A stretch of DNA of 46,064 nt from JBGSIZ01 sp041742255 (lineage in GTDB: Bacteria > Pseudomonadota > Alphaproteobacteria > Rhodobacterales > Rhodobacteraceae), in contig JBGSIZ010000247.1 in NCBI GenBank assembly GCA_041742255.1, forward strand, positions 1 through 46,064. Reading direction: 5' to 3'. The notes under the pieces are model-generated. The model ran no database searches. It saw only the letters and a program-made list of their open reading frames with translations, and was not told the DNA's origin. The position numbers were made by a program, and so were the translations under genes. Below are positions 1-7,330 of the stretch, in pieces. How positions within the stretch are numbered: position 1 is the stretch's first letter; the number at the start of each line of letters is the position of its first letter.

Positions 1-159
1 GACCGCCACGCGGGCGGCCTCCACCACGGCCTTGGCGGCACGGCCCTCGGCATGAACGGACGATGGATTGCCCGGCAATTCCATCGCGGCGATCATCGCC
101 GCACGGGCTTCGGGCCGCAGCGGGGTGGTGGCTGCATGATCCAGATAGACCCGGCTCAT
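1..159 (-). CDS. Cysteine desulfurase, N-terminal part (cut by window edge)
   Basis: The first 53 codons of a minus-strand gene start at ATG 159 and run out of the window. The N-terminus reads MSRVYLDHAATTPLRPEAR and continues to GNPSSVHAEGR, the signature start of NifS/IscS-type cysteine desulfurases (fold-type I PLP enzymes that take sulfur from cysteine for Fe-S assembly). The PLP lysine and the catalytic cysteine loop lie outside the window. It follows iscR by 70 bases on the same strand, the order iscR-desulfurase-suf genes that I recall for Rhodobacterales, so it probably feeds the SUF machinery. Whether it is closer to IscS or NifS cannot be judged from this fragment. Confidence 0.9.
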   Translation of the reverse strand, partial: MSRVYLDHAATTPLRPEARAAMIAAMELPGNPSSVHAEGRAAKAVVEAARVAV

Positions 160-229
160 CGGTTCACCGTGCCATGACAACACCGGGGTAAGGGGCAGCG
201 CCCCATGATCTCCGACAAGCCCGCGCGCG

Positions 230-688
230 TCATTCGTCCACCACCACAAGCAGGGCAGGAACAGCAGGGCACGGGGCCAATCCATTGCTCACGACATCCG
301 ACAATCGTGCCTGATGCAAAAACACATACACCTGTGCGGACAACCCCTCCCACAACCGATTGGTCAGGGATTGGGCGCGGCTTCCAGACGCGGCTCCGGA
401 CACGCCGGCGCCTTTGTGCATGGCACTCACGGTTTCATCTACAGCGCCCAGAATTTCGGACACCCGAATATCGCTCGGGGCGCGGGCGAGCTTGTATCCG
501 CCGCCCGGTCCTCGCACCGACTCCACCAGATTGTCGCGGCGCAATTTGACGAACAACTGCTCCAGATACGGCAACGATATATCCTGACGGCGGGAAATCT
601 CTCCCAACGTGACCAGCGAACCGGGCGGCTGCAACGCCAGATCGGCCAGCGCCACCATCGCATATCGTCCCTTGGTGCTCAGTTTCAT
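230..688 (-). CDS. iscR: Rrf2-family Fe-S regulator IscR (lacks classical cluster cysteines)
   Basis: This 152-residue Rrf2-family winged-helix protein starts MKLSTKGRYAMVALADLA, the typical IscR N-terminus. The DNA-binding region covers about residues 1-65 (ISLPYLEQLFVKLRRDNLVESVRGPGGGY), followed by a dimerisation helix. In E. coli IscR three cysteines and a histidine in the segment before LTHALW hold the [2Fe-2S] cluster. Here the equivalent stretch is GAASGSRAQSLTNRLW, with no cysteine and Asn in place of His; the only cysteine is near the C-terminus (LAPCPAVP). Rhodobacter sphaeroides IscR is known to be an unusual type with a non-classical cluster site, so this is probably lineage-typical rather than decay. 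It heads the operon with the downstream cysteine desulfurase and probably senses Fe-S demand. Confidence 0.93.
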   Translation of the reverse strand: MKLSTKGRYAMVALADLALQPPGSLVTLGEISRRQDISLPYLEQLFVKLRRDNLVESVRGPGGGYKLARAPSDIRVSEILGAVDETVSAMHKGAGVSGAASGSRAQSLTNRLWEGLSAQVYVFLHQARLSDVVSNGLAPCPAVPALLVVVDE

Positions 689-804
689 CGTGCAGACCTT
701 GCGTTTCCACCGGAATTCGGGGTGGGTTTCGGGGCATTTCCATTGACGTGACCCGACAGGGCCATTAACTCCGGTGCGTCTGCTCGGGGCTTCATGTCCA
801 CGGG

Positions 805-821
805 TTTAGAATCCTTCTAAA
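805..821. promoter_or_regulatory. Perfect 7-3-7 palindrome, Irr/ICE-box-like operator
   Basis: TTTAGAA-TCC-TTCTAAA is a perfect inverted repeat between iscR and the divergent hydrolase gene. As I recall, it closely resembles the iron-control element bound by Irr in alphaproteobacteria. It overlaps the -10 hexamer of the best iscR promoter, so a bound protein would block iscR transcription. Seen: the palindrome and overlap. Inferred: Irr as the ligand. Confidence 0.7.
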
Positions 822-842
822 GTGTCCTATGGTTTTCGTCAA
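814..842 (-). promoter_or_regulatory. Probable iscR promoter
   Basis: On the minus strand TTGACG (837-842) is followed after 17 bases by TAGAAG (814-819), about 125 bases upstream of the iscR start. It is the best sigma-70-like pair in the intergenic region, and the -10 element lies inside the palindrome at 805-821. Confidence 0.55.
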
Positions 843-877
843 GAATACCCGGACCAGCAACAAGAACAGGGACGTTC

Positions 878-1531
878 ATGCCCGAAGTGATCTTTCCCGG
901 CCCCGAAGGCCGGCTTGAAGGCCGTTATCACCCGCAAAAGGACCGCGACGCCCCCATCGCCATCATCCTGCACCCGCATCCGCAGTTTGGCGGAACGATG
1001 AACCACAAGGTGCCGTATCGGCTGCACTATGCGTTCTACGAAATGGGATTCACGGTGTTGCGGTTCAATTTCCGCGGCGTCGGTCGCAGCCAGGGGGAAT
1101 ACGATCAAGGGATCGGCGAACTCAGCGATGCCGCGTCGGCACTCGACTACCTGCAATCCATGAACACCAATTCCAAACATTGCTGGGTGGCGGGGTTTTC
1201 GTTCGGGGCATGGATCGGCATGCAGCTTTTGATGCGGCGGCCAGAAATCACCGGGTTCATTTCGGTGTCACCACCTGCGAATATGTATGACTTTTCGTTC
1301 TTGGCGCCCTGCCCCGCCTCCGGCCTCGTGATCAATGGATCGGTCGACCGGGTCGCACCGCCCGCCGATACGGTCAACCTCGTGAACAAACTGCACGATC
1401 AAAAGGGCATAACGATCACCCATCAGGTGCTCGAAGGGGCCGGTCACTTCTTTGAAGACCCCTACATGGACCCGATGATCGGCTCGGTCAAAGATTACGT
1501 CCGTCGGCGGCTCACGGAAAACACGCGGTAA
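878..1531 (+). CDS. Alpha/beta hydrolase
   Basis: This 217-residue single-domain alpha/beta hydrolase is of the compact bacterial type with an early HPHP motif (residues 32-35, HPHPQFGGTMNHKV). The nucleophile elbow is G-F-S-F-G with Ser108; Asp157 (NGSVDR) and His190 (EGAGHFF) complete a plausible triad. There is no signal peptide, so it is probably cytosolic. ATG 878 follows a weak GGGA ribosome site. It is divergent from iscR, which I recall as a common arrangement in Rhodobacterales, and starts a closely packed cassette ending at 3649. The substrate is unknown. Confidence 0.85.
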   Translation: MPEVIFPGPEGRLEGRYHPQKDRDAPIAIILHPHPQFGGTMNHKVPYRLHYAFYEMGFTVLRFNFRGVGRSQGEYDQGIGELSDAASALDYLQSMNTNSKHCWVAGFSFGAWIGMQLLMRRPEITGFISVSPPANMYDFSFLAPCPASGLVINGSVDRVAPPADTVNLVNKLHDQKGITITHQVLEGAGHFFEDPYMDPMIGSVKDYVRRRLTENTR

Positions 1532-1537
1532 ACAGAC

Positions 1538-1837
1538 ATGAGCCAGATCACAGAAGACCTTGCCGATGCCTTGGCCCGCGACGTCATCGACGCGGCCGAA
1601 GAACTCGGTGACCCCAACCTGATCGACGAAATCGCCAAGGTGATCGGGATGGCCTCGCAAACCACCCAAGAGGCGTTCATGACAGCCATCCGGGTCCGGC
1701 TGTCCGAACGGCGGGCGCGGCAGGCACTCGCGGACAAACTGGCCAAGGCGCGGGCAAGCGGGATCAAACGGGACCGGATCGACCTGTCCGGACGCAAGAT
1801 TCTCAACGCCGAAGATGACACTCCCGGTGGGCACTGA
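1538..1837 (+). CDS. Small conserved protein of unknown function
   Basis: This 99-residue protein is rich in acidic and basic helices with no membrane segment or cysteine. I do not recognise its family. It begins MSQITEDLADALARDV and has a basic middle (RVRLSERRARQALADKLAKARA), as in a small helical adaptor or nucleic-acid contact protein, but this is not evidence of function. It lies 6 bases after the hydrolase and 3 bases before the next gene, so it is almost certainly cotranscribed. Codon use matches its neighbours. Confidence 0.75.
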   Translation: MSQITEDLADALARDVIDAAEELGDPNLIDEIAKVIGMASQTTQEAFMTAIRVRLSERRARQALADKLAKARASGIKRDRIDLSGRKILNAEDDTPGGH

Positions 1838-1840
1838 ACC

Positions 1841-2269
1841 ATGGGGATTTGGGACGACGCCGACCACATCCGCATCCCTCTGCTGGATGGCTCTTACGGG
1901 ACCGGTCAAATCACCGGGTCCGACGGGGGCAATCCCACGCTTTTGCTGACCTTGCGGCGGACGGCCACGGCGGACGCGCCAATCTCGCCCATCAGTCTGG
2001 CCGAGGTGGTCAGCCACCTGCGCACCACCGACGCCGCCCTGCGCGACGGGCTCTGGACCGTTCCGGGGTTCGAGGCCTTGCCGCATCCCCGCGACAGCCT
2101 GTCGCCGCTCAATATCCCGGACATCACCCACGATCCGGCGATCGTCGAGGCGTTTCTGAACGCCTGCCACGGGCTCTTGGGCTGGCACAGCTTTCCGGAC
2201 CGGGACCTGTTCGACAGCATGCTCTTTCCCAACACAAAACGGCCAGCCACCGCACGGTCAGGCAAATGA
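1841..2269 (+). CDS. Conserved hypothetical protein
   Basis: This 142-residue soluble protein has no recognised domain. The N-terminal half is beta-rich with a glycine turn (LLDGSYGTGQITGSDGG), and the C-terminal half is helical, including a possible interaction segment (AFLNACHGLLGWHSFPD). No signal peptide or membrane segment is visible. Its stop overlaps the start of the HD-domain gene (ATGA at 2266-2269), indicating translational coupling. The function is unknown; the setting suggests a partner for the HD hydrolase. Confidence 0.75.
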   Translation: MGIWDDADHIRIPLLDGSYGTGQITGSDGGNPTLLLTLRRTATADAPISPISLAEVVSHLRTTDAALRDGLWTVPGFEALPHPRDSLSPLNIPDITHDPAIVEAFLNACHGLLGWHSFPDRDLFDSMLFPNTKRPATARSGK

Positions 2270-2865
2270 CACTGGGCCGGTTGGATCAACAACTGGCCTT
2301 TCTGAACGAGGCGGACCGGCTCAAATCCGTGCTGCGGGCGACGACGCTGTGTGACGGATCACGTTCCGAAAACTCGGGCGAACATTCGTGGCACATCGCA
2401 CTTTATGCACTGGTGCTGGGGGAACACAGCCACCCCGGCGTGAACATCGACCGGGTCATCCGGATGCTCCTGATCCATGACCTTGTTGAGATTGACGTAG
2501 GCGATGTGCCGATCCATTCGGCGGGTGGCACGGCGCATGGCGGGGCGGATGTGCTGGTGGCGGAACAGGCGGCAGCGGCCCGGATCTTCGGGCTGCTTCC
2601 CCCCGATCAATCGGCAACCCTGCGGGCGCTCTGGGATGAATTCGAGGCGGCGGAAACACCCGATGCCATCTTTGCCAAATCCATCGACCGGGTGCAGCCG
2701 GTGATGGCCAATCTGGCAACAGACGGGGGCACATGGCCCCAATACAACGTCACAGCGGACCAACTGCAAACGCGGGTCGGGGCCAAGGTGCAACGGGGGG
2801 CACCTGCGGTCTGGGCCGGCCTTAAGTCTCGGATCGACGATTGGTTCGCGACCCATGGCGCTTGA
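2266..2865 (+). CDS. HD-domain phosphohydrolase, YfbR-like
   Basis: This 199-residue HD-superfamily protein carries the metal-binding set of the HD_3/YfbR group: ENSGEHSWH (His40 and His43), the HD dyad at 71-72 (LLIHDLVEIDVGD) and a later acidic segment (IFAKSIDRVQP). Family members are divalent-metal 5'-deoxyribonucleotidases or related phosphohydrolases. I chose ATG 2266 because it overlaps the upstream stop and gives the usual family length; the reading frame stays open far upstream but only as an antisense-like shadow. It overlaps the next gene by 11 bases. Confidence 0.85.
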   Translation: MTLGRLDQQLAFLNEADRLKSVLRATTLCDGSRSENSGEHSWHIALYALVLGEHSHPGVNIDRVIRMLLIHDLVEIDVGDVPIHSAGGTAHGGADVLVAEQAAAARIFGLLPPDQSATLRALWDEFEAAETPDAIFAKSIDRVQPVMANLATDGGTWPQYNVTADQLQTRVGAKVQRGAPAVWAGLKSRIDDWFATHGA

Positions 2866-3649
2866 TCCGGCCTTCCTGAACCGGGTGCAGGGGCTTCTCG
2901 GGCCTCAGGCCAACAATCGCAGCCTGAACGCGGCGTTGCGGCTTTTGGCCAAACACCGGGCGATGTTGCTGGAACAGCACCTTGTCAAACACTGCGGCAC
3001 GGTCATCGGGCACGGTCCCTTTGCGGGTATGGACTACCCGGTAAAATCTGCCGAAGGGGCGCGGCTGCCCCGGCTTCTGGGGATATACGAATCTACGCTC
3101 GCACCCATCCTTGAAACCATCATCGACCGATCCCCGGCGCTGGTCATCGATATCGGTGCGGCCGAGGGGTATTATGCAGTGGGCATGGCACGGCGTTTGC
3201 CGCTGGCGACAATCTGGGCGCGGGACGCCAACGGGGCGGCGCTGACGCTTTGCACGACACTGGCTCAGGCGAACGGGGTCGGCGAACGGGTGCAAACCGG
3301 TGGGCCCCTGTCCCACGACGATTTCGACATCTGCGCGCAACAGCGCACCGCGATCATCTGCGACATCGAAGGGGCAGAAGACGATCTGCTGGACCCGGTG
3401 GCGGCCCCCGGCCTGCGGCACGCGGATATTCTGGTGGAATGTCACCCGACGGCCCGGCCGGAGGGACTTATGGACCGGATCTGCGATCGGTTTGCCACCA
3501 GCCACACCATCACCCGGATCGACCGGGGGCTGGACGGGGCCACCCTGCCCCCGGTGATGGACGATTGGTCAGACATGGACCGGCTTCTGGTGCTGTGGGA
3601 ATGGCGGGCGGGACCCACACCTTGGCTCTGGATGCAGGCCCGGAACTAA
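2855..3649 (+). CDS. FkbM-like SAM-dependent methyltransferase
   Basis: This 264-residue protein has a Rossmann methyltransferase core. Motif I is VIDIGAAEGYY (residues 97-107), followed by an acidic end of strand 2 (WARDANGAAL), a motif IV-like segment (TAIICDIEGAEDDLLD) and ILVECHP. The D-I-E-G-A-E motif is typical of FkbM-type enzymes. The N-terminal 80 residues are helical and probably form a lid. It is the last gene of the cassette starting at 878 and overlaps the HD gene by 11 bases. The substrate is unknown; small-molecule or glycan O-methylation is the general family theme. Confidence 0.75.
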   Translation: MALDPAFLNRVQGLLGPQANNRSLNAALRLLAKHRAMLLEQHLVKHCGTVIGHGPFAGMDYPVKSAEGARLPRLLGIYESTLAPILETIIDRSPALVIDIGAAEGYYAVGMARRLPLATIWARDANGAALTLCTTLAQANGVGERVQTGGPLSHDDFDICAQQRTAIICDIEGAEDDLLDPVAAPGLRHADILVECHPTARPEGLMDRICDRFATSHTITRIDRGLDGATLPPVMDDWSDMDRLLVLWEWRAGPTPWLWMQARN

Positions 3650-3673
3650 GGCCCGCCATCAAGGCGCAATTTA

Positions 3674-3689
3674 GTATACCACCGTATAC
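3674..3689. promoter_or_regulatory. Two GTATAC palindromes one helical turn apart, upstream of icd
   Basis: GTATAC occurs at 3674-3679 and 3684-3689, exactly 10 bases apart, in an AT-richer stretch of the 108-base gap before icd. GTATAC cores are typical of GntR-family operators. No clear -35/-10 pair is visible beside them. This is a candidate operator only. Confidence 0.4.
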
Positions 3690-3757
3690 CATCTTCCCAA
3701 ACGCAGCCATTTCCGGTATCCCGCGCGGTAACCGCGATTCCAGCCAAAGGACCCCCC

Positions 3758-4966
3758 ATGACCAAGATCAAGGTAGACAACCCCATCGTAGAGATGGACG
3801 GCGACGAAATGACCCGGATCATCTGGGATTTCATCAAACAAAAACTGATCTTGCCCTACCTTGATGTGGACCTTCTCTATTACGATCTGGGCATCGAAGA
3901 ACGGGATCGCACCAACGACCAGATCACCATCGACAGCGCGATGAAAACACGCGAGGTCGGCGTGGCGGTGAAATGCGCAACCATCACCCCGGACGAACAG
4001 CGGGTGCAGGAATTCAACCTCAAACAGATGTGGAAATCGCCCAACGGGACGATCCGCAACATCCTTGGCGGTGTGATCTTCCGCGAACCGATCATCTGCA
4101 AAAACGTGCCGCGCCTTGTGCCCGGCTGGACCAAACCGATCGTGATCGGGCGGCACGCCTACGGCGACCAATACCGCGCCACGGACTTTCATTTTCCGGG
4201 TGCAGGCACGCTGTCGATGAAATTCGTGGGCCAGGACGGCACCGTGATCGAACGCGAAGTGTTCCAGGCCCCGGATTCGGGCGTGTTCATGGGCATGTAT
4301 AACCTCGACCAATCCATCATGGATTTCGCGCGGGCCTCGCTCAACTATGGTCTGGTCAAGGGCTGGCCGGTCTACCTGTCCACCAAGAACACGATCCTCA
4401 AGGCCTATGACGGCCGGTTCAAAGACCTGTTCCAACAAGTGTTCGAAGCGGAATTCGCGGACAAATTCAAGGCCGCGGGGATCACCTACGAACACCGTCT
4501 GATCGACGACATGGTGGCCTCCGCGCTCAAATGGTCGGGCGGCTATGTCTGGGCCTGCAAAAACTACGATGGCGACGTGCAGTCGGATACCGTGGCCCAA
4601 GGGTTCGGGTCGCTTGGCCTGATGACCTCGGTCCTGATGACCCCCGATGGCAAAACGGTCGAGGCCGAGGCGGCGCACGGCACAGTCACCCGCCATTACC
4701 GCCAGCATCAGGCGGGCAAGGAAACCTCGACCAACTCCATCGCGTCGATCTTTGCATGGACGGGCGGGCTGCGGCACCGCGCAAAACTGGACGTCAACGA
4801 ACAGCTCGCCAAATTCGCGGCAACGCTGGAACGGGTCTGCGTGGAAACCGTCGAAGACGGGCACATGACCAAAGACCTCGCCTTGCTGGTCGGCCCCGAT
4901 CAGAAGTGGCTCACCACCATGGGCTACCTCGAAAAGGTAAACGAGTATCTGAACAAGGCGATGTAA
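3758..4966 (+). CDS. icd: NADP-dependent isocitrate dehydrogenase
   Basis: The 402-residue product is a eukaryote-like NADP isocitrate dehydrogenase, the type common in alphaproteobacteria, converting isocitrate to 2-oxoglutarate and CO2 in the TCA cycle. Recognisable segments are VEMDGDEMTRIIWDFIK at the N-terminus, the substrate loop SPNGTIRN, GWTKPIVIGRHAYGDQYRATD, the metal-binding LIDDMVASALK, and the NADP-side EAAHGTVTRHYR. The length is full. ATG 3758 gives the expected N-terminus. It stands alone, with a possible operator upstream and a strong terminator downstream. A second TCA gene, fumC, lies at 39974. Confidence 0.97.
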   Translation: MTKIKVDNPIVEMDGDEMTRIIWDFIKQKLILPYLDVDLLYYDLGIEERDRTNDQITIDSAMKTREVGVAVKCATITPDEQRVQEFNLKQMWKSPNGTIRNILGGVIFREPIICKNVPRLVPGWTKPIVIGRHAYGDQYRATDFHFPGAGTLSMKFVGQDGTVIEREVFQAPDSGVFMGMYNLDQSIMDFARASLNYGLVKGWPVYLSTKNTILKAYDGRFKDLFQQVFEAEFADKFKAAGITYEHRLIDDMVASALKWSGGYVWACKNYDGDVQSDTVAQGFGSLGLMTSVLMTPDGKTVEAEAAHGTVTRHYRQHQAGKETSTNSIASIFAWTGGLRHRAKLDVNEQLAKFAATLERVCVETVEDGHMTKDLALLVGPDQKWLTTMGYLEKVNEYLNKAM

Positions 4967-4990
4967 TCGACCGCGCCACATCGGGCAAAA

Positions 4991-5022
4991 GGGCCGGGAC
5001 ACCCCGGCCCTTTTTCGTTTTT
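4991..5022 (+). terminator. Rho-independent terminator of icd
   Basis: GGGCCGGG (4991-4998), loop ACAC and CCCGGCCC (5003-5010) are followed by TTTTTCGTTTTT. The 8-bp all-GC stem starts 25 bases after the icd stop. Confidence 0.95.
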
Positions 5023-5158
5023 AATACCGTTGTGATAACGACGGGATAACGACGCAAAACCACAACGCCAATCACGGCGCCGCACCGCACCCGTTTCGGG
5101 CTGGCTTTTGCTGGCATGGCACGGTATGGGCCGCGCAACTCCTCCAAAAGGCTGCATC

Positions 5159-6976
5159 ATGGACATCCGCAATATCGCGATCATCGCCCACGTCGACCAC
5201 GGCAAAACCACGCTTGTGGACGAACTCCTCAAACAATCGGGCGTCTACCGCGCAAACGAAGCCGTGACCGAAAGGGCCATGGATTCCAACGACATCGAAC
5301 GCGAACGCGGGATCACGATCCTTGCGAAATGCACAAGTGTCGAATGGAAGGGCACGCGGATCAACATCGTGGACACCCCCGGCCACGCCGATTTCGGCGG
5401 CGAGGTAGAGCGGATCTTGTCCATGGTGGACGGTGTTGTGCTGCTCGTTGACGCCGCCGAAGGTCCAATGCCGCAAACCAAATTCGTGACCGCCAAGGCG
5501 CTGGCACTTGGCCTGCGCCCCATCGTGGTCCTGAACAAGGTCGACAAACACGACGCCGAACCCGACCGCGCGCTGGATGAATGTTTCGACCTCTTTGCCA
5601 ACCTTGGCGCGGACGATCATCAGCTTGATTTTCCACATCTTTATGCCTCCGGTCGGTCCGGCTGGTGTGACGAACAACTGGACGGTCCTCGGGAAAATCT
5701 GGACGCGCTGTTCGACCTCGTGCTGCGGCATGTGCCCATGCCCGCGCAAATCTCGCGGCGCGAAGAACCCTTTCAGATGCTCGCAACCACCCTGTCCGCC
5801 GACCCCTTTATCGGCCGCATCCTGACCGGACGAGTCGAGGCAGGCACGCTGCGTGCAGGCGAAACCGTCAAGGCCCTGTCGCGCAACGGCGACAAGCTGG
5901 AACAGTTTCGTGTGTCAAAAATCCTCGCGTTCCGGGGTCTGTCGCAAACCGCCATTGATGTGGCCGAAGCCGGCGACATCGTGACCCTTGCCGGTATGTC
6001 CAAGGCGACCGTTGCCGACACCATCTGCGATCTGACCATTGACACGGCGATCCCTGCGCAACCCATTGATCCGCCAACGATTACGGTCACGTTCGGGATC
6101 AACGACAGCCCGCTCGCCGGGCGCGACGGGAAAAAGGTCCAGTCGCGGGTCATCCGCGAACGGCTGATGCGCGAATCCGAAGTGAACGTCGCGATCAAGG
6201 TCGCCGACACCCCCAACGGCGACGCCTTCGAGGTGTCAGGCCGTGGCGAACTTCAGATGGGTGTGCTGATCGAAAACATGCGACGCGAGGGGTTCGAACT
6301 GTCGATTTCCCGCCCGCAGGTCATTTTCAAGACCGAGAATGGCGTCCGGATGGAACCCATCGAAGAAGCCACAATCGACGTGGATGACGAATACACAGGC
6401 TCCGTGGTCGAAAAACTCACCGGTCCGCGCAAGGGCGAACTTGTCGAGATGAAACCGGCGGGGGCGGGCAAAACCCGCATCATCGCCCATGTGCCGTCGC
6501 GTGGGCTGATCGGGTATCACGGCGAATTTCTGACCGACACGCGCGGTTCCGGCGTTCTGAACCGCTTGTTCCACGGCTGGGCCCCCTACAAGGGTCCGAT
6601 CCAAGGGCGGCGTCAAGGCGTTCTGATCTCGATGGACAACGGCACCTCGGTTGCCTACGCGCTGTGGAAGCTCGAAGATCGCGGCAAGTTTTTCATCGGT
6701 GCCCAAGAGGCGGTTTATACCGGCATGATCATCGGCGAACACAGCCGCGATAACGACCTCGAAGTGAACCCGCTCAAGGGCAAACAACTGACCAACGTGC
6801 GCGCATCCGGCACTGACGAAGCCGTGCGGTTGACCACACCTGTCACTTTGTCGCTGGAACAGGCGATTGCCTACATTGACGACGATGAACTGGTCGAAGT
6901 GACCCCTCTCGCGATCCGGTTGCGCAAACGCTACCTTGACCCCCATGAACGCAAACGGCACGCCAAGGCGAGCTGA
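5159..6976 (+). CDS. typA: Translational GTPase TypA/BipA
   Basis: This 605-residue translation GTPase has G1 AHVDHGKTT (residues 10-18), switch I RGITILAKC, G3 DTPGHADFGGEVERI and G4 NKVDKHDAEPDR. They are followed by EF-G-like domains and the BipA-specific C-terminus (VPSRGLIGYHGEFLTDTRG, YALWKLEDRGKFFIG). TypA binds ribosomes and helps assembly and translation under stress or cold. ATG 5159 matches the family N-terminus MDIRNIAIIAHVDHGKTT and the usual length of about 605; upstream in-frame starts would add an unconserved 17-residue extension. It has its own terminator. Confidence 0.97.
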   Translation: MDIRNIAIIAHVDHGKTTLVDELLKQSGVYRANEAVTERAMDSNDIERERGITILAKCTSVEWKGTRINIVDTPGHADFGGEVERILSMVDGVVLLVDAAEGPMPQTKFVTAKALALGLRPIVVLNKVDKHDAEPDRALDECFDLFANLGADDHQLDFPHLYASGRSGWCDEQLDGPRENLDALFDLVLRHVPMPAQISRREEPFQMLATTLSADPFIGRILTGRVEAGTLRAGETVKALSRNGDKLEQFRVSKILAFRGLSQTAIDVAEAGDIVTLAGMSKATVADTICDLTIDTAIPAQPIDPPTITVTFGINDSPLAGRDGKKVQSRVIRERLMRESEVNVAIKVADTPNGDAFEVSGRGELQMGVLIENMRREGFELSISRPQVIFKTENGVRMEPIEEATIDVDDEYTGSVVEKLTGPRKGELVEMKPAGAGKTRIIAHVPSRGLIGYHGEFLTDTRGSGVLNRLFHGWAPYKGPIQGRRQGVLISMDNGTSVAYALWKLEDRGKFFIGAQEAVYTGMIIGEHSRDNDLEVNPLKGKQLTNVRASGTDEAVRLTTPVTLSLEQAIAYIDDDELVEVTPLAIRLRKRYLDPHERKRHAKAS

Positions 6977-6990
6977 GAGCGACAACAAAA

Positions 6991-7016
6991 AGGCGACCTA
7001 CGGGTCGCCTTTTTTC
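6991..7016 (+). terminator. Rho-independent terminator of typA
   Basis: AGGCGACC (6991-6998), tetraloop TACG and GGTCGCCT (7003-7010) are followed by TTTTTTC. The upstream A-run also makes a T-run on the minus strand, so it could serve DUF1330/alaS transcripts from the other side. Confidence 0.93.
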
Positions 7017-7038
7017 TCAATAATACAGAGATCGGACC

Positions 7039-7329
7039 TTATCCGATTTCTTCAACAATCATCAGATCGCGTTCCGACGCACCACGGGCAAACGACAGCG
7101 CCTCTTGGTAAGCGTCTGAAAAATAACAATCATGCGCGGCCTGAAGGCTGGGAAACCGGGCCACGACATTGCGCGGTCGGTCGCGCCCTTCCAGTTGTTC
7201 ATAGGCCCCACCCCGCGCCAGAAACACACCGCCATGCGCGGCAATCGCCCCGGTCGCGCGTTTGGCATATTCGCCATAGGCGGCGTCATCGGTGACGGTC
7301 ACATGGGCAATCCACAAGGCTGTCGGCAT
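7039..7329 (-). CDS. DUF1330 family protein
   Basis: This 96-residue protein has the DUF1330 (dimeric alpha/beta-barrel) pattern: MPTALWIAHVTVTDDAAYGEY at the N-terminus, a middle GGVFLARGG segment, then RNVVARFPSLQAAHDCYFSDAYQEA and RDLMIVEEIG. Members are small ferredoxin-like dimers of largely unknown function. ATG 7329 was chosen because it lies one base after the alaS stop and gives the family N-terminus; a longer in-frame start would overlap alaS. It is probably cotranscribed with alaS. Confidence 0.85.
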   Translation of the reverse strand: MPTALWIAHVTVTDDAAYGEYAKRATGAIAAHGGVFLARGGAYEQLEGRDRPRNVVARFPSLQAAHDCYFSDAYQEALSFARGASERDLMIVEEIG

Positions 7330-7330
7330 A

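Noticed and set aside
3671..5002. Minus-strand frame of over 400 codons opposite icd
   Set aside because: It mirrors the codon structure of icd in GC-rich DNA and shows no known motif.
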